Assembly: GCF_000315795.1 (NCBI RefSeq)
Contig: NZ_ANHY01000007.1
Location: 62,001 to 126,000, forward strand
Length of the DNA stretch: 64,000 nucleotides
From: Caenispirillum salinarum AK4
GTDB taxonomy: Bacteria > Pseudomonadota > Alphaproteobacteria > Rhodospirillales > Rhodospirillaceae
Direction: 5' to 3'
The notes under the pieces are model-generated. The model was not told the origin of the DNA. It worked only from the letters and a program-made list of their open reading frames with translations, and ran no database searches. Below, piece after piece: positions 1 through 9,197 of this stretch (its first letter is position 1; every line of letters starts with the position of its first letter). The translations under genes and the position numbers were made by a program.

Positions 1-781
1 CCAGAACCTCCGGCGCCGTCGCCAGCTTCTCCAGCGCCATCGGCGCCTGGCCCTCGAACTCCGCCACCGGATGCACGTTCAGCAGCCCGCAGGCGGCATC
101 GAACAGGCGCCCGCCAGAGGATGTCTCCGGGCAGTTGACGCCGCGATCCATCATCCGTGCCAGGCGGGCCGCTGCCGGTTGTCCGGGCCAGCGCGCCGCC
201 GTCTCTCCGCCGCGTCCGAGCGCATGCAGCGCGGCCGCTCCCATGCGCCAGGGTTCCCGCGCCGCCACGTCTCCGCCGGGCTGGAGCAGCGGCGCAAGAT
301 GGCCCAGGCGCTGGAACCGGGCACCATCCACATACAGACACTCCCCACCCCAGGCCTGGTTTCCCGGCCCCAGGCCGAAACCGTCGAGCGCCAGGCCGAG
401 AAGAGGCCCATCGTGGCCGTGTTCCAGCGCCACGGCCGCGACGTGGGCATGATGGTGCTGCACGGGCACCGCCTCCGCTCCCACTTCATCGGCCAGCACG
501 GCGGCGAAACGGGTCGACGGGAAGTCCGGGTGCAGGTCGTGGGCGACAGCGACGGGCCGGACACCGGCAAGGTCGATCAGCCGCCGCGCCGTCTCCTCCA
601 TGGCCGCCACGGCCGCCGGCGTGTCGGTGTGGCCGACATCGCGGGAGACCAGGGCGCGGCGCCCGTCGACGAGCGTCACCGTGTTCTTGAGAAAGGCCCC
701 CATGCCGATCACGGGCGGCACGGCCCGCGGCAGCGGGATTTCCGCCGCCACCAGGTCGCGAGCTTCGGCCACGGCAGTCAT
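1..781 (-). CDS. hypF: HypF C-terminal (Kae1-like) half, stand-alone, cut by window edge
   Basis: The frame read leftwards from an ATG at 781 stays open for 260 codons to the window edge. It matches the Kae1-like carbamoyltransferase domain of HypF, which helps make the CN ligands of [NiFe] hydrogenases. Visible family motifs are [10 protein letters not shown], the metal-binding [30 protein letters not shown] and, near the edge, [15 protein letters not shown]. The ATG overlaps the hypB stop as ATGA, so the start is well supported and the gene is translationally coupled. Full-length HypF carries acylphosphatase, zinc-finger and YrdC-like domains before this point, and all are absent here. The gene is therefore a short HypF, comparable to the truncated HypF1 reported for Cupriavidus (from memory), and not a frameshifted remnant. 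Its 3' end and true length are outside the window. Confidence 0.88.
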   Translation of the reverse strand, partial: MTAVAEARDLVAAEIPLPRAVPPVIGMGAFLKNTVTLVDGRRALVSRDVGHTDTPAAVAAMEETARRLIDLAGVRPVAVAHDLHPDFPSTRFAAVLADEVGAEAVPVQHHHAHVAAVALEHGHDGPLLGLALDGFGLGPGNQAWGGECLYVDGARFQRLGHLAPLLQPGGDVAAREPWRMGAAALHALGRGGETAARWPGQPAAARLARMMDRGVNCPETSSGGRLFDAACGLLNVHPVAEFEGQAPMALEKLATAPEVL

Positions 782-1650
782 CGGGCCGCCCGCGCCGCAA
801 GCAGGGCGTCGCGCCGGTCGTCGATCCAGCCGAGCCACTTGTGCATTCCCTGCCCCGTCGTCGCGGACAGCTGAAGGACCGGCAGGTCCGGCTTGACGCG
901 GTGCGCCAGCTCCAGGCAGCGGTCCACGTCGAAGCGGACATGGGGCAGCAGGTCGATCTTGTTCAGGATCATCAGGTCGGCGGCGGCGAACATATCGGGG
1001 TACTTCAACGGTTTGTCCTCGCCCTCCGTCACCGAGAGGATCACCACCTTCGCGGCCTCCCCCAGGTCGAAGCCGGCGGGGCAGACCAGGTTCCCGACGT
1101 TCTCGATGAACAGGACGGAGCCCTCGCCCGGTTGCAGGCGGTCGGTGGCGTCGGCGACCATGGCGGCGTCCAGGTGGCAGCCCTTGCCGGTATTGACCTG
1201 GATGGCGGGCGCGCCGGTCTCGCGGATGCGGTCGGCGTCGAAGCTGGTCTGCTGGTCGCCCTCGACCACCGCCACGGGGACGCGGCCCGACAGCATGTTG
1301 ATCGTCTCGCACAACAGCGTCGTCTTGCCCGAACCGGGGCTGGAGACCAGGTTCAACGCGATGATACCCTCGGCGGCGAAGCGGGCGCGGTTGACGGCGG
1401 CCAGCCGGTCGTTGTGGCCGAGCACGTCCTGCTCGATCTTGACGATACGCGCCTGATCCAGTCCGGGCACCGACACGCCGGCCACGCCCGCGCCATAGTG
1501 AATGTGGCCGTCATCGTGGCTGTGAGGGATGCCGCGTGCATGCATGTCCGCATGGGCCGCGTCGTGGTCGTGGTGATCGTGGTGATGATGGGCGGGGGTG
1601 CTGTCCCGCCCCTCGACGGACGCCTGTCCGCAGCCGCAAACGGTGCACAT
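778..1650 (-). CDS. hypB: HypB, hydrogenase nickel incorporation GTPase
   Basis: This 290-residue GTPase delivers nickel to the hydrogenase large subunit together with HypA. The N-terminus has the CTVCGCG metal-binding motif, followed by a histidine- and aspartate-rich stretch (about residues 20-50) typical of nickel-storing HypB. The P-loop [10 protein letters not shown] lies near residue 104, and a NKIDLL G-domain motif is near residue 230. I chose the ATG at 1650, which overlaps the hypA stop (TGATG) and gives the usual MCTVCGCG start. A GTG one codon earlier is possible but less likely. The gene is the tenth of the hup-hyp operon and overlaps hypF by four bases. Confidence 0.97.
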   Translation of the reverse strand: MCTVCGCGQASVEGRDSTPAHHHHDHHDHDAAHADMHARGIPHSHDDGHIHYGAGVAGVSVPGLDQARIVKIEQDVLGHNDRLAAVNRARFAAEGIIALNLVSSPGSGKTTLLCETINMLSGRVPVAVVEGDQQTSFDADRIRETGAPAIQVNTGKGCHLDAAMVADATDRLQPGEGSVLFIENVGNLVCPAGFDLGEAAKVVILSVTEGEDKPLKYPDMFAAADLMILNKIDLLPHVRFDVDRCLELAHRVKPDLPVLQLSATTGQGMHKWLGWIDDRRDALLAARAAR

Positions 1651-1991
1651 CACTCCACCTCCAATTCCCGCACCCGCAGGTCATCACCTGCGGTCACCGT
1701 CAACTTGTAGCCGCCGCACCGAGGGCATGGATCGCCGCGCCGGGATATGGTGACGGCGTCCGAGCACTCCAGGCACCACGCCTGCCCCGGGCTCTCGATG
1801 ATCTCCAGCCGCGCGTCGGCGGCGATGGTGCCGGGCTTCTGAGCCTCGAATGCAAAACGCATGGCTTCCGGGTCCGCGTGGGACAGGGCGCCGACCTCCA
1901 GGAACACCGCCTTCACCGTGCGGAAGTCCTGGGACGTCGCCTGCTCCTCCAGGATGCGCATGACGCCGGCCACCAGCGACATTTCATGCAT
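1650..1991 (-). CDS. hypA: HypA, nickel/zinc metallochaperone
   Basis: This is a 113-residue HypA. The start MHEMSLV is the conserved family N-terminus, whose His2 binds nickel. The C-terminal half has the zinc site made by CLEC (about residues 74-77) and CPRCGG (about 88-93). HypA hands nickel to the large subunit with HypB. The ATG at 1991 lies inside the last codons of hupK (8-base overlap), and the gene ends on the start of hypB, so coupled translation is likely. The same frame continues upstream, but that part is out-of-frame hupK sequence and the conserved N-terminus fixes the start. Confidence 0.97.
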   Translation of the reverse strand: MHEMSLVAGVMRILEEQATSQDFRTVKAVFLEVGALSHADPEAMRFAFEAQKPGTIAADARLEIIESPGQAWCLECSDAVTISRRGDPCPRCGGYKLTVTAGDDLRVRELEVE

Positions 1992-3060
1992 GGTGCGCCT
2001 CCCGCGTCGACACGCAGCAGGCCACGCACGGGTCAAGCGCCGCGACGATCCATCCCGCCGCCTGCTCCGCCTCGGCCGCCGACCGCCCCCGCAGGCCGTC
2101 CAGCGCCACCCCCAGGGCGCCGCGCGGATGAAAGTTCCATTCCGTCGGCGCCAGGATGCGGTAGCGTGCGATGCGGCCGTCAGCAATGTCTACAAGGTGC
2201 ACGAGACGCCCCCGCGCCGCTTCCACGGCACCCAGTCCGCGGCCGCTGCCCAGACCGGCCGAGACGCCATCCCCGAAGGCGTCACTATACGCCGCTTCGT
2301 GCGCCAGTTCGACGATTTCCCGCGCCAGGGCGCGCGCTTCCGACAGCCGCGCCGCGAAGCGTCCCGCGACGTCCGCCGCACCCGATACGCGGACGGCGGG
2401 GCCGGTTTCGAACACCGTCCCGTCCGGCCCTTCCGGGGCCTTGAGGAACGCAGCATCGTCCATGCGCGCGGCCAGCCACGCCGGGTCCAGGTCCGCCGGG
2501 AAAGGCGCCACGGCGGGCGCGGCAAGGCCGGGCACGCGGGCCGCCGTCGCTTCGGCCAGCGGCAGAGCCGCCGTCACCGCGGCGTCAAGGCCCTCGGCGG
2601 CACGGGCGAGCGCGCCCGCATCGGGCGCCGCGCCGCCGCCGATCCGCTCGCGTCCACCGGCCGGATAGAGCGCCGCCTGCACGGCCGCCGCCGCCGTCCG
2701 CACGACACGGGCGTGCGCCATGTCGGGAGCGGCCCCGGCCAGCTTCGGCCAGTCCACAAGCATGCGCGTCGCATGCTCGGCCACGGTTTCGGCCAGCACC
2801 GCCATGTGCCGCGCCGCAGCCTCGCGCGGCGGCACCGTGATCGACAGAGCCGCCTCCACCGCCCGCAATCCGGCCATCTGCTGGGCCGAGCCGCACAGTG
2901 CAAACAACAGCGGCACCAGGCGCAAGGCCTCCTCGGGCGCCTTGCCCTCCAGCACGCGCGAGGCCGTCACGGCACGGCTGGAGGCCACCTCGGCCGCCGC
3001 CACGGCACCACTTGGGTCCAGCGCCAGAACGATGTCGATGCGGTCCCCGCCGGGGATCAT
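1984..3060 (-). CDS. hupK: HupK-type hydrogenase assembly protein
   Basis: This 358-residue Ala-rich protein sits where hupK lies in Rhodobacter and Rhizobium hup operons, between hupJ and hypA. HupK/HoxV proteins resemble a degenerate large subunit and are thought to act as scaffolds during Fe(CN)2CO cofactor assembly. The C-terminus keeps a short relic of the large-subunit L2 motif, DPCVACCVSTREAH, which supports the identification. An L1-like segment, LFALCGSAQQMAGL, lies near residue 70 with only one cysteine. The ATG at 3060 overlaps the hupJ stop as ATGA, so I prefer it to the longer open frame that extends upstream to 3297. Confidence 0.88.
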   Translation of the reverse strand: MIPGGDRIDIVLALDPSGAVAAAEVASSRAVTASRVLEGKAPEEALRLVPLLFALCGSAQQMAGLRAVEAALSITVPPREAAARHMAVLAETVAEHATRMLVDWPKLAGAAPDMAHARVVRTAAAAVQAALYPAGGRERIGGGAAPDAGALARAAEGLDAAVTAALPLAEATAARVPGLAAPAVAPFPADLDPAWLAARMDDAAFLKAPEGPDGTVFETGPAVRVSGAADVAGRFAARLSEARALAREIVELAHEAAYSDAFGDGVSAGLGSGRGLGAVEAARGRLVHLVDIADGRIARYRILAPTEWNFHPRGALGVALDGLRGRSAAEAEQAAGWIVAALDPCVACCVSTREAHHA

Positions 3061-3635
3061 CGGCCGCCGCCCCATCCGCGTGGTGCACGCCCCATGCCGA
3101 GCGCCGCCCGCCGACTCAACCCGTCCGCGCCGCCGGCGGACGACGGTGCCGGCCCATCGCCGCGCCGCCGGGCGGTGGGCGCAGGCGGCGGAACCTCTTC
3201 CTCCGGCGGCTTCAGCAGGTCTTCCAGCGCCAGTTGCGCCGTCAGGCGCGCCGCTGGCTGGTCGGCGAACTCCTTCACGGGCGAGAACAGGGAACACATG
3301 AGGTAGGGCCCGAAGCCCTCAACCGATCCGGCCGTGAACTCCACCACGCCGCAGGGCAGCGCGTGAGACTCCTTTTCGCCCCCGCGCAGCCCCGCCCAGG
3401 CGGGATCGTCGGCCGTCGGCGGCACCATCATCACGTTCATGCACCAGGGCGTGACCAGAACGCCCAACAGCGCCGGCCCGCGCTCCAGCCCCCAGGGGCG
3501 GAAGCCGATGGCCTCCACGGCCAGGGCATCGTTGCGCAGGGGCATGTCCGCCATGGAACCCCGGTCAATGGCGGCAAAGGCGGTCTCCAGCGCCGTGGCG
3601 CGGGCAGCAGTCAACTCGGGCGTCGGCTCGGTCAC
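3057..3635 (-). CDS. hupJ: HupJ / HybE-family hydrogenase assembly chaperone
   Basis: This 192-residue protein belongs to the HybE/HupJ family of [NiFe]-hydrogenase assembly chaperones. Family features are VTPWCMNVMMVP (about residues 62-73), LPCGVVEFTAG (about 94-104), GPYLMCSLFSPV (about 112-123) and a C-terminal SRR-containing tail. The start is a GTG that overlaps the hupH stop as GTGA. The proline- and arginine-rich segment near residues 140-170 looks like a linker. The family is thought to help small-subunit maturation before Tat export. The stop overlaps the hupK start. Confidence 0.9.
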   Translation of the reverse strand: MTEPTPELTAARATALETAFAAIDRGSMADMPLRNDALAVEAIGFRPWGLERGPALLGVLVTPWCMNVMMVPPTADDPAWAGLRGGEKESHALPCGVVEFTAGSVEGFGPYLMCSLFSPVKEFADQPAARLTAQLALEDLLKPPEEEVPPPAPTARRRGDGPAPSSAGGADGLSRRAALGMGRAPRGWGGGR

Positions 3636-4444
3636 GCGTAGTAGGCTCCCAGGATTTCCGACAGGCGTTCAGCGGTGTCGGTCAGGTCCTCCTGCGCGGC
3701 GAGCGCGGCGGCGGGAACGTCGCCCACCTGAAGGACATGCAGGATCATCTTGTCGTCGGCGTTGAAGTACATGAGACGCCAGACGTTGCGGATGCCCGTC
3801 GACACGACGCGGCAATTGCCGTAGCCGCGCGAGAGAATATCCACCGGCCCGTCGCCGTCCAGCGCCGTTTCCAGCACCATGAGGTCGATGGGCGTCATGG
3901 GCAGCAGCGTCAGATTGACCTCGTGCGGCTGATGCGCTGTGGGATCGTCGGCGCGCAGGGCGGCGTGGTCGCGCAATTCGCCCAGCACGGGGCGCACATT
4001 CATGGCGCCGCGCGGGATGCGGTCCTCGGCCGGCACCTTGATGGCGGACGGCAGGCCGCGCACGGCCGCGCGCACCACAGACGGAATGTCCGCCACCTCC
4101 AGCCAGCGGGTGCCGGTGGCGGGGTCGGCGACGCGCCAGATACCGGCCATGACGCTTTCCTGTACGCGGGCTTCGCCGGGCAGCTTGACCAGCACCTCGC
4201 CCTCGCCCAGCACTTCCTCCACAAGCCGGTGCTCGTCGGCGGACAGGCCTTCCAGGCTGACGCGCACCGGGGTGTCCCGGCCGATGCGGTGCGACGCCAC
4301 CGCCGCCGTCAGGGCATCGAACACGGCGCGCGCGCCGGTCATGGCGGCGATGTCCTCGTCGGTGAAGGAACGGCGCCGGTGCGCCTCCGTCGCGTCGGAG
4401 GATCGCAGCGACAGCAGCGCGTCGCCCATGGACGGTCCGATCAT
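3632..4444 (-). CDS. hupH: HupH / HyaF-family hydrogenase expression protein
   Basis: This 270-residue protein matches the HupH/HyaF/HoxQ family, which helps assemble the small subunit of membrane-bound uptake hydrogenases. The C-terminal half has the typical run LILS-like LSRGYGNCRV, STGIRNVWRLMYFN and a downstream acidic tail. The central region LPMTPIDLMVLE (about residues 180-191) is also typical. The gene follows hupF after 112 bases, the largest gap inside the operon, and overlaps hupJ by four bases. Rhodobacter operons have a thioredoxin-like hupG between hupF and hupH, and none is seen here. Confidence 0.92.
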   Translation of the reverse strand: MIGPSMGDALLSLRSSDATEAHRRRSFTDEDIAAMTGARAVFDALTAAVASHRIGRDTPVRVSLEGLSADEHRLVEEVLGEGEVLVKLPGEARVQESVMAGIWRVADPATGTRWLEVADIPSVVRAAVRGLPSAIKVPAEDRIPRGAMNVRPVLGELRDHAALRADDPTAHQPHEVNLTLLPMTPIDLMVLETALDGDGPVDILSRGYGNCRVVSTGIRNVWRLMYFNADDKMILHVLQVGDVPAAALAAQEDLTDTAERLSEILGAYYA

Positions 4445-4556
4445 GAATGGCGTCTCCTTTGGCCCCCCAGGCGGCGCGGGTCACGCTGGCACGGCCGGGG
4501 TTTCAATGATGTTAAGGCGATAAGGGGGCGGCGGTCGACAGAACAACCGCATCCGG

Positions 4557-4871
4557 TCAGCTTTGCCGGTCCTTCAGGAAATCCGGCAGTTCGGGCTCGC
4601 GGTCCACCAGGTCGGCGAACAGGTGGTCGACGGGGTGCCCCTGCTGCACCAGCGTCACGGCCTCCAGCGCATCGGCCACCTGGGCGGCTTCCTCCGCCGT
4701 CAGAACCGAATGGGCCGCACCCAGGAACCCCAACACCCAGCCCCCCGCGGGCTGTTCACCGACAAGCCGCAGGTCGAGGGTTTCCGTTACCGATCCGTCG
4801 CGGCTGACGCATTCGGCCCAGGCGCCGTCGGCGCTGACGGAGACGATTTTCATGGGCGTTCCCATGCACAT
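4557..4871 (-). CDS. hupF: HupF, HypC-family chaperone
   Basis: This 104-residue protein has the HypC/HupF N-terminus MCMGTPM, whose Cys2 contacts the large-subunit precursor. It also has the conserved DLRLVG-EQPAGGWVLGFLGAAHSVL region. Its place between hupD and hupH, and its length above the roughly 80 residues of HypC, mark it as HupF, the second HypC-like chaperone of uptake hydrogenases. HupF is proposed to protect the HupL precursor during aerobic maturation. A true hypC probably lies with hypD and hypE beyond the left edge. Confidence 0.93.
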   Translation of the reverse strand: MCMGTPMKIVSVSADGAWAECVSRDGSVTETLDLRLVGEQPAGGWVLGFLGAAHSVLTAEEAAQVADALEAVTLVQQGHPVDHLFADLVDREPELPDFLKDRQS

Positions 4872-4895
4872 GGCGCAGGTCCTTGAGTAACGATG

Positions 4896-5510
4896 TCAGC
4901 CCTTGGCGCCGACCGAGGCGCCGCCGGCCTCGTAGCTTTCGATGTCGAAGCCGTTGCCGACCAGGCCCGTTGCCACATCCAGCGGCACGGCCCGCCTCTC
5001 GGCGGCGCGGCCCCAGCGGGCGAGTTCCTTGAGCCCGAGGTCGATGGCCGGGGCCATGCGGTCGCGGATGAGCGGGCGCAGCGACCCGCCCCAGTCCTCC
5101 AGCTCCACCGCCTGCACGCCGATGAGCACGATGTCCTCCGGCCCGCCGCCCATCAGGCTGGCGGCGGCCAGAACGTCCTGAAAGCCGGTCTGGTGCAGGC
5201 TCATCTTGCGGCAGCCCATGAAGGCCGGCACCTCCTCGCCCCGCACCACCCGCAGCGTGCCCGGCTCGTCGCCCCAGTCGATGGCGTCGAAGACCAGCAG
5301 GTTGCGGGCGCGGCGGACGTAGGGCTCCAGGTACAGGCCCTGGGTGCCGCCGTCCATGAGCAGAACCTCGGGCGGCAGGGTGTGCGTGCGGTGGATTTCC
5401 TCCACCACGCGCACGCCGAAGCCCTCGTCCGCCCACAGCAGGTTGCCGATGCCCAGAACCAGCGTGTCGAAGCAGTCCTCGTCCACCAGGATGTCGCCGA
5501 GCCCGCTCAC
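4896..5510 (-). CDS. hupD: HupD, uptake-hydrogenase maturation endopeptidase
   Basis: This 204-residue protease removes the C-terminal tail of HupL once nickel is inserted. The N-terminus has LVLGIGNLLWADEGFG, containing the nickel-sensing Glu of the family. DAIDWG (about residues 68-73) supplies the conserved Asp, and VQAVELEDWGGSL carries the third ligand region. The start is a GTG at 5510 that overlaps the hupC stop (GTGA). The frame continues upstream to 5633, but that part is out-of-frame hupC. The closest relatives are the M52 peptidases HupD/HyaD. It serves the group 1 enzyme, while the protease at 36015 probably serves the second hydrogenase. Confidence 0.95.
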   Translation of the reverse strand: MSGLGDILVDEDCFDTLVLGIGNLLWADEGFGVRVVEEIHRTHTLPPEVLLMDGGTQGLYLEPYVRRARNLLVFDAIDWGDEPGTLRVVRGEEVPAFMGCRKMSLHQTGFQDVLAAASLMGGGPEDIVLIGVQAVELEDWGGSLRPLIRDRMAPAIDLGLKELARWGRAAERRAVPLDVATGLVGNGFDIESYEAGGASVGAKG

Positions 5511-6232
5511 GGCCGGTCGTCCTTGTAGCTGCGCAGGCCGTTGACGATGGTGGAAATCATGGTCTGGCGCGACATGATGTCCTCGCGGATGGCGGCGTAG
5601 ACGTGGATCATCACGAAGATGATGAGCACCCACATGCCGATGTGGTGCCAGGTGTGCACCTGCATGCTGTCGCCGAACAGCACGATCACCCAGCCGAACA
5701 GGGCGTAGTGGAGGCTGTCCTGCCCCGCCCCTTCCGCATAGAGCGCGAAGCCGGTCAGGATCATCAGGATGGTGCCGGTGACGAACACGCCGAACATGGC
5801 GAGGTGCGCCAGCGGATTGTGGCCGACGTACTTCTTGGGGTCGCGTTCAAGGAACAGGTACCACTTGGCCTCGAACACGATCTCCTTCCACCAGTCCTTG
5901 TCCCAGACCGGCAGGACGAAGATCTGGCGGGCGTGCTTGTTGCCAACGAAGGCCCAGTAGATGCGCCCCAGGAACCCGATGGCGAGCACGTACCCGGCGC
6001 TGAAGTGGATGTAGCGCATCCAGCCCATCAGGTAGTTCTCGCTCGCCTCCCCCGCCGTGGACGGCAGGGGCTCGGCGATGAAGTAGCCCGTGACCGCCAG
6101 GACGGTCATGGCGAGCGCGTTGACCCAGTGCCACAGGCGCACCGGCGCCTCGTAGACGTAGATGCTCTGCTGCTTGGCGGCCAGGGCGTCGACTTCCTTC
6201 AACGCCTCCTGGCTGGTGTATTGGCTGCTCAT
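5507..6232 (-). CDS. hupC: HupC, b-type cytochrome subunit of uptake hydrogenase
   Basis: This 241-residue integral membrane protein passes electrons from HupSL to the quinone pool. It shows the HupC/HyaC layout of four hydrophobic segments. Candidate haem-ligand histidines include those in RLWHWVNALAMTVL, YIHFSAGYVLAIGF and HTWHHIGMWVLIIF. The gene lies 28 bases after hupL and overlaps hupD by four. With the Tat-exported small subunit this places the enzyme on the periplasmic face of the membrane, oxidising H2 and feeding respiration. Confidence 0.95.
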   Translation of the reverse strand: MSSQYTSQEALKEVDALAAKQQSIYVYEAPVRLWHWVNALAMTVLAVTGYFIAEPLPSTAGEASENYLMGWMRYIHFSAGYVLAIGFLGRIYWAFVGNKHARQIFVLPVWDKDWWKEIVFEAKWYLFLERDPKKYVGHNPLAHLAMFGVFVTGTILMILTGFALYAEGAGQDSLHYALFGWVIVLFGDSMQVHTWHHIGMWVLIIFVMIHVYAAIREDIMSRQTMISTIVNGLRSYKDDRP

Positions 6233-6260
6233 GGCGCGTCCCTCCCGGACCGGCGGCGCG

Positions 6261-8057
6261 TCAGCGCACGGTGACCTTGGTTTCCTGCCCGTCCGGGCTC
6301 ATGACGTGGGTGGAGCACGCCAGGCACGGGTCGAAGCTGTGGATGGTCCGCAGGATCTCCAGCGGCAGGTGCGGGTCGTGCATCTTGGTGTCGAGCAGCG
6401 ATGCCTCGTAGGCCCCGATGTTGCCCTGCGGGTCGCGCGGGCTGCCGTTCCAGGTGGTGGGCACCACGGCCTGATAGTTGGCGATCTTGCCGTTCTGGAT
6501 GTGAATCCAGTGGCCGAGCGCACCGCGCGGCGCTTCGGTGAAGCCCACGCCCTTGACGTCGGCGTCCCAGGTCTCGGGCTTCCACTTCTGCGTGTTGGCC
6601 GTTGACGTGTCGCCGGCCTTGATGGTGGCCAGAAGCTTCTGGTGGTAGGCCTTCAGCTTGTGCGCCGCCCACTGGCACTCCAGCCCGCGCGCCGCCGTGC
6701 GGCCAAGGGTGGAGAAGATGGCTTCCAGCGGCACGTCCAGGTCGGTCAGCAGCTTGTCCACCGGCTCCTTGAACTCGGGATTGCCCTGCGCATAGCCGAT
6801 GATGTAGCGCGCCAGCGGGCCCACCTCCATGGCGTGGCCCTTCCAGCGGGGCGCTTTCAGGAAGCTGTACTTGGCGGACTCGTCGAAGTTCTCGATCTTC
6901 TCGCGCGTGCCCTTGAAACCCGGTCCCGGGTCGTAGTTAACCTCGGTCACGCCGTCCCAGGGGTGCAGGCCCTTGCCCTCGTCCTCGTAGGAATACCAGG
7001 AGTGGCTGACGAACTCCTGGATTTCCGAAGGGTCGCGCAGGTCGACCTCGTGAATCTTGGACAGATCGCCCCCGACGATTGCCCCGCGCGGCAGCTCCAG
7101 GCTGTCCGCCGAGTAGTCGTTGGCGCGGGCCGGCATGTCGCCGTAGGACAGCACGTTCAACGAGGCCAGGCCGCCGCCGATCGCCCCCCAGTCCTTGTAG
7201 AAGGACGCGATGGCCTTGAGGTCGGGCAGGTAGACCTGTTCGGTGAACTGGATGCAGCGCTCGACGATGTCGCTGACGATGTTCAGGCGGTCCATGGTGA
7301 TGCCGCCGGTGCCCGCGCCCGTGCCGTTCAGGTTGATGGGGGCCGGAACACCGCCCACCAGCCAGTTGGGGTGCGGGTTCTTGCCGCCGAAGATGGCGTG
7401 GATCTTCACGATCTCCTTCTGGAAATCGAGCGCCTCGATGTAGTGCGCCACGGCCATCAGGTTGGCTTCCGGCGGCAGCTTGTAGGCCGGATGGCCCCAG
7501 TAGCCGTTCTTGAACGGCCCGAGCTGCCCGCTGTCGACGAACTTCTTCAGGCGACTTTGCAGGTCGCGGAAATAGCCGGGGCTCGACAGAGGCCAGTCCG
7601 ACAGGCTTTGCGCCAGTTCGCTGGTGGCCTTGGGATCGGCGGACAGGGCCGAGACCACGTCCACCCAATCCAGCGCGTGCAGGTGGTAGAAGTGCACCAG
7701 GTGGTCGTGCACGTACAGCGCCAGCTGCATCATGTTGCGGATGGTGTTGGCGTTCTCGGGCACCTCGATGCCCAGCGCGTCCTCAACCGCACGCACGCTG
7801 GTCAGGGCGTGAGTGCCGGTGCACACCCCGCAGATGCGCTGGACGAAAGCCCAGGCATCGCGCGGATCGCGGCCCTGGAGGATCAGCTCGATCCCGCGCC
7901 ACATGGTGCCCGTGGACACGGCGTTGCGGATCACGTTGTCGTCGTCGACGTTCACTTCCAGGCGCAGGTGGCCCTCGATGCGGGTCACCGGGTCCACCAC
8001 CACGCGGCGGCCGGAGGCGTCCAGGTTGGCGGCGTTGGGCGTCACCATGGTCGTCAT
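6261..8057 (-). CDS. hupL: Uptake [NiFe] hydrogenase large subunit HupL
   Basis: This 598-residue catalytic subunit is of the group 1 membrane-bound type. The nickel ligands are visible as L1 RICGVC (residues 74-79, Cys76 and Cys79) and L2 DPCLACSTH (residues 576-584, Cys578 and Cys581). The 14 residues after His584 are the tail that HupD removes. Length and motif spacing are normal for HupL/HyaB. The gene sits 28 bases downstream of hupS. No signal peptide is expected, because the large subunit is carried out by the Tat signal of HupS. Confidence 0.98.
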   Translation of the reverse strand: MTTMVTPNAANLDASGRRVVVDPVTRIEGHLRLEVNVDDDNVIRNAVSTGTMWRGIELILQGRDPRDAWAFVQRICGVCTGTHALTSVRAVEDALGIEVPENANTIRNMMQLALYVHDHLVHFYHLHALDWVDVVSALSADPKATSELAQSLSDWPLSSPGYFRDLQSRLKKFVDSGQLGPFKNGYWGHPAYKLPPEANLMAVAHYIEALDFQKEIVKIHAIFGGKNPHPNWLVGGVPAPINLNGTGAGTGGITMDRLNIVSDIVERCIQFTEQVYLPDLKAIASFYKDWGAIGGGLASLNVLSYGDMPARANDYSADSLELPRGAIVGGDLSKIHEVDLRDPSEIQEFVSHSWYSYEDEGKGLHPWDGVTEVNYDPGPGFKGTREKIENFDESAKYSFLKAPRWKGHAMEVGPLARYIIGYAQGNPEFKEPVDKLLTDLDVPLEAIFSTLGRTAARGLECQWAAHKLKAYHQKLLATIKAGDTSTANTQKWKPETWDADVKGVGFTEAPRGALGHWIHIQNGKIANYQAVVPTTWNGSPRDPQGNIGAYEASLLDTKMHDPHLPLEILRTIHSFDPCLACSTHVMSPDGQETKVTVR

Positions 8058-8084
8058 CTGTCTCTACTCCTCGGCGCCTGGACG

Positions 8085-9197
8085 TCAGGCCTGGTCGCTG
8101 CCGTCGTGCGGGCGGCGGGTGTGGCTGTCGGGCTTCTGGATCACGCGCTTGACGGCGCTGGCGGCGGCATGGGCGGCGATGCCGACACCCACGGCGCCGG
8201 CCGCGGCCATGCCGATCTCGTCGGCATTGGCCTCGACGCCGAAGCCGTCGATGTCCTCGAGCCGCGAGTAGAAGCTGCCGCGATCCCAGAAGTCCTCTTC
8301 CGAGCAGCCCAGGCATCCGTGGCCGGAGCGGATCGGCCAGGATACGCCGTCGTTCCACTGTACCGACGAGCAGGCGTTGTAGGTGGTCGGGCCCTTGCAG
8401 CCCATCTTGTAGAGGCAGTAGCCCTTGCGGGCGTTGTCGTCGTCCCAGCTTTCCACGAACTGGCCGGCGTCGAAGTGCGGCCGGCGGTAGCACTTGTCGT
8501 GGATGCGCTGGCTGTAGAACATCTTCGGCCGGCCCTGGCGGTCGAGCGCCGGCATCTGGTCGAAGGTCAGCATGTAGGTCAGCACGCCCGTCATCACCTC
8601 GGCGATGGGCGGGCAGCCCGGCACCTTGATGACCGGCTTGTCGGTGACGACCTTGTGGATGGGGGTGGCCTGCGTCGGGTTCGGCTTCGCCGCCTGGACG
8701 CAGCCCCAGGAGGCGCAGGAGCCCCAGGCGATGACGGCGCTGGCGCCAGACGCCATGCGCTTGAGCTTGTTGACGAAGGGCTCGCCGCCGGGAATGCAGA
8801 ACATGCCGTCCTCGGCCAGCGGCGGGTTGCCCTCGACGGCCAGGATGTAGTTGCCCCGGTGGGCCTCCAGCGTCTCTTCCAGGATGGCTTCCGCCTGGTG
8901 GCCGGCGGCCGCCATGATGGTGTCGTCGTAGTCCAGCGAGATCATGGACAGCAGCACGTCGGACACCAGCGGATGGGCCGAGCGAATGAAGCTTTCCGTG
9001 CAGCAGGTGCACTCCAGCCCGTGCAGCCAGATGACCGGAATGCGCGGCTTGGTCTCCATGGCGTGCGCCATCTGCGATGCCGCCGCCGGCCCCAGGCCCA
9101 GGCTGGCCGCCGTGAGGCTGCAGAACTTCAGAAAGCTGCGACGCGAGACGCCGCGGCGTCGGATGACGTCGTAGAACGTCTCCAGCCCCTGGGACAT
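8085..9197 (-). CDS. hupS: Uptake [NiFe] hydrogenase small subunit HupS
   Basis: This 370-residue small subunit begins with a twin-arginine signal (SRRSFLKF, about residues 19-26), followed by a hydrophobic stretch. The proximal-cluster motif ECTCCTESF and CPP of GCPP are present, as is the distal cysteine-rich region [14 protein letters not shown]. The C-terminus has an Ala/Gly/Val-rich hydrophobic anchor (about residues 325-350) that docks onto HupC. It is the first gene of the hup-hyp operon, so the operon promoter should lie in the 422-base AT-richer spacer upstream (9198-9619). Confidence 0.98.
   Translation of the reverse strand: MSQGLETFYDVIRRRGVSRRSFLKFCSLTAASLGLGPAAASQMAHAMETKPRIPVIWLHGLECTCCTESFIRSAHPLVSDVLLSMISLDYDDTIMAAAGHQAEAILEETLEAHRGNYILAVEGNPPLAEDGMFCIPGGEPFVNKLKRMASGASAVIAWGSCASWGCVQAAKPNPTQATPIHKVVTDKPVIKVPGCPPIAEVMTGVLTYMLTFDQMPALDRQGRPKMFYSQRIHDKCYRRPHFDAGQFVESWDDDNARKGYCLYKMGCKGPTTYNACSSVQWNDGVSWPIRSGHGCLGCSEEDFWDRGSFYSRLEDIDGFGVEANADEIGMAAAGAVGVGIAAHAAASAVKRVIQKPDSHTRRPHDGSDQA

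Noticed and set aside
4557-4871. Calling this gene hypC
   Set aside because: Its length and place between hupD and hupH fit HupF. HypC is shorter and normally lies with hypD and hypE.
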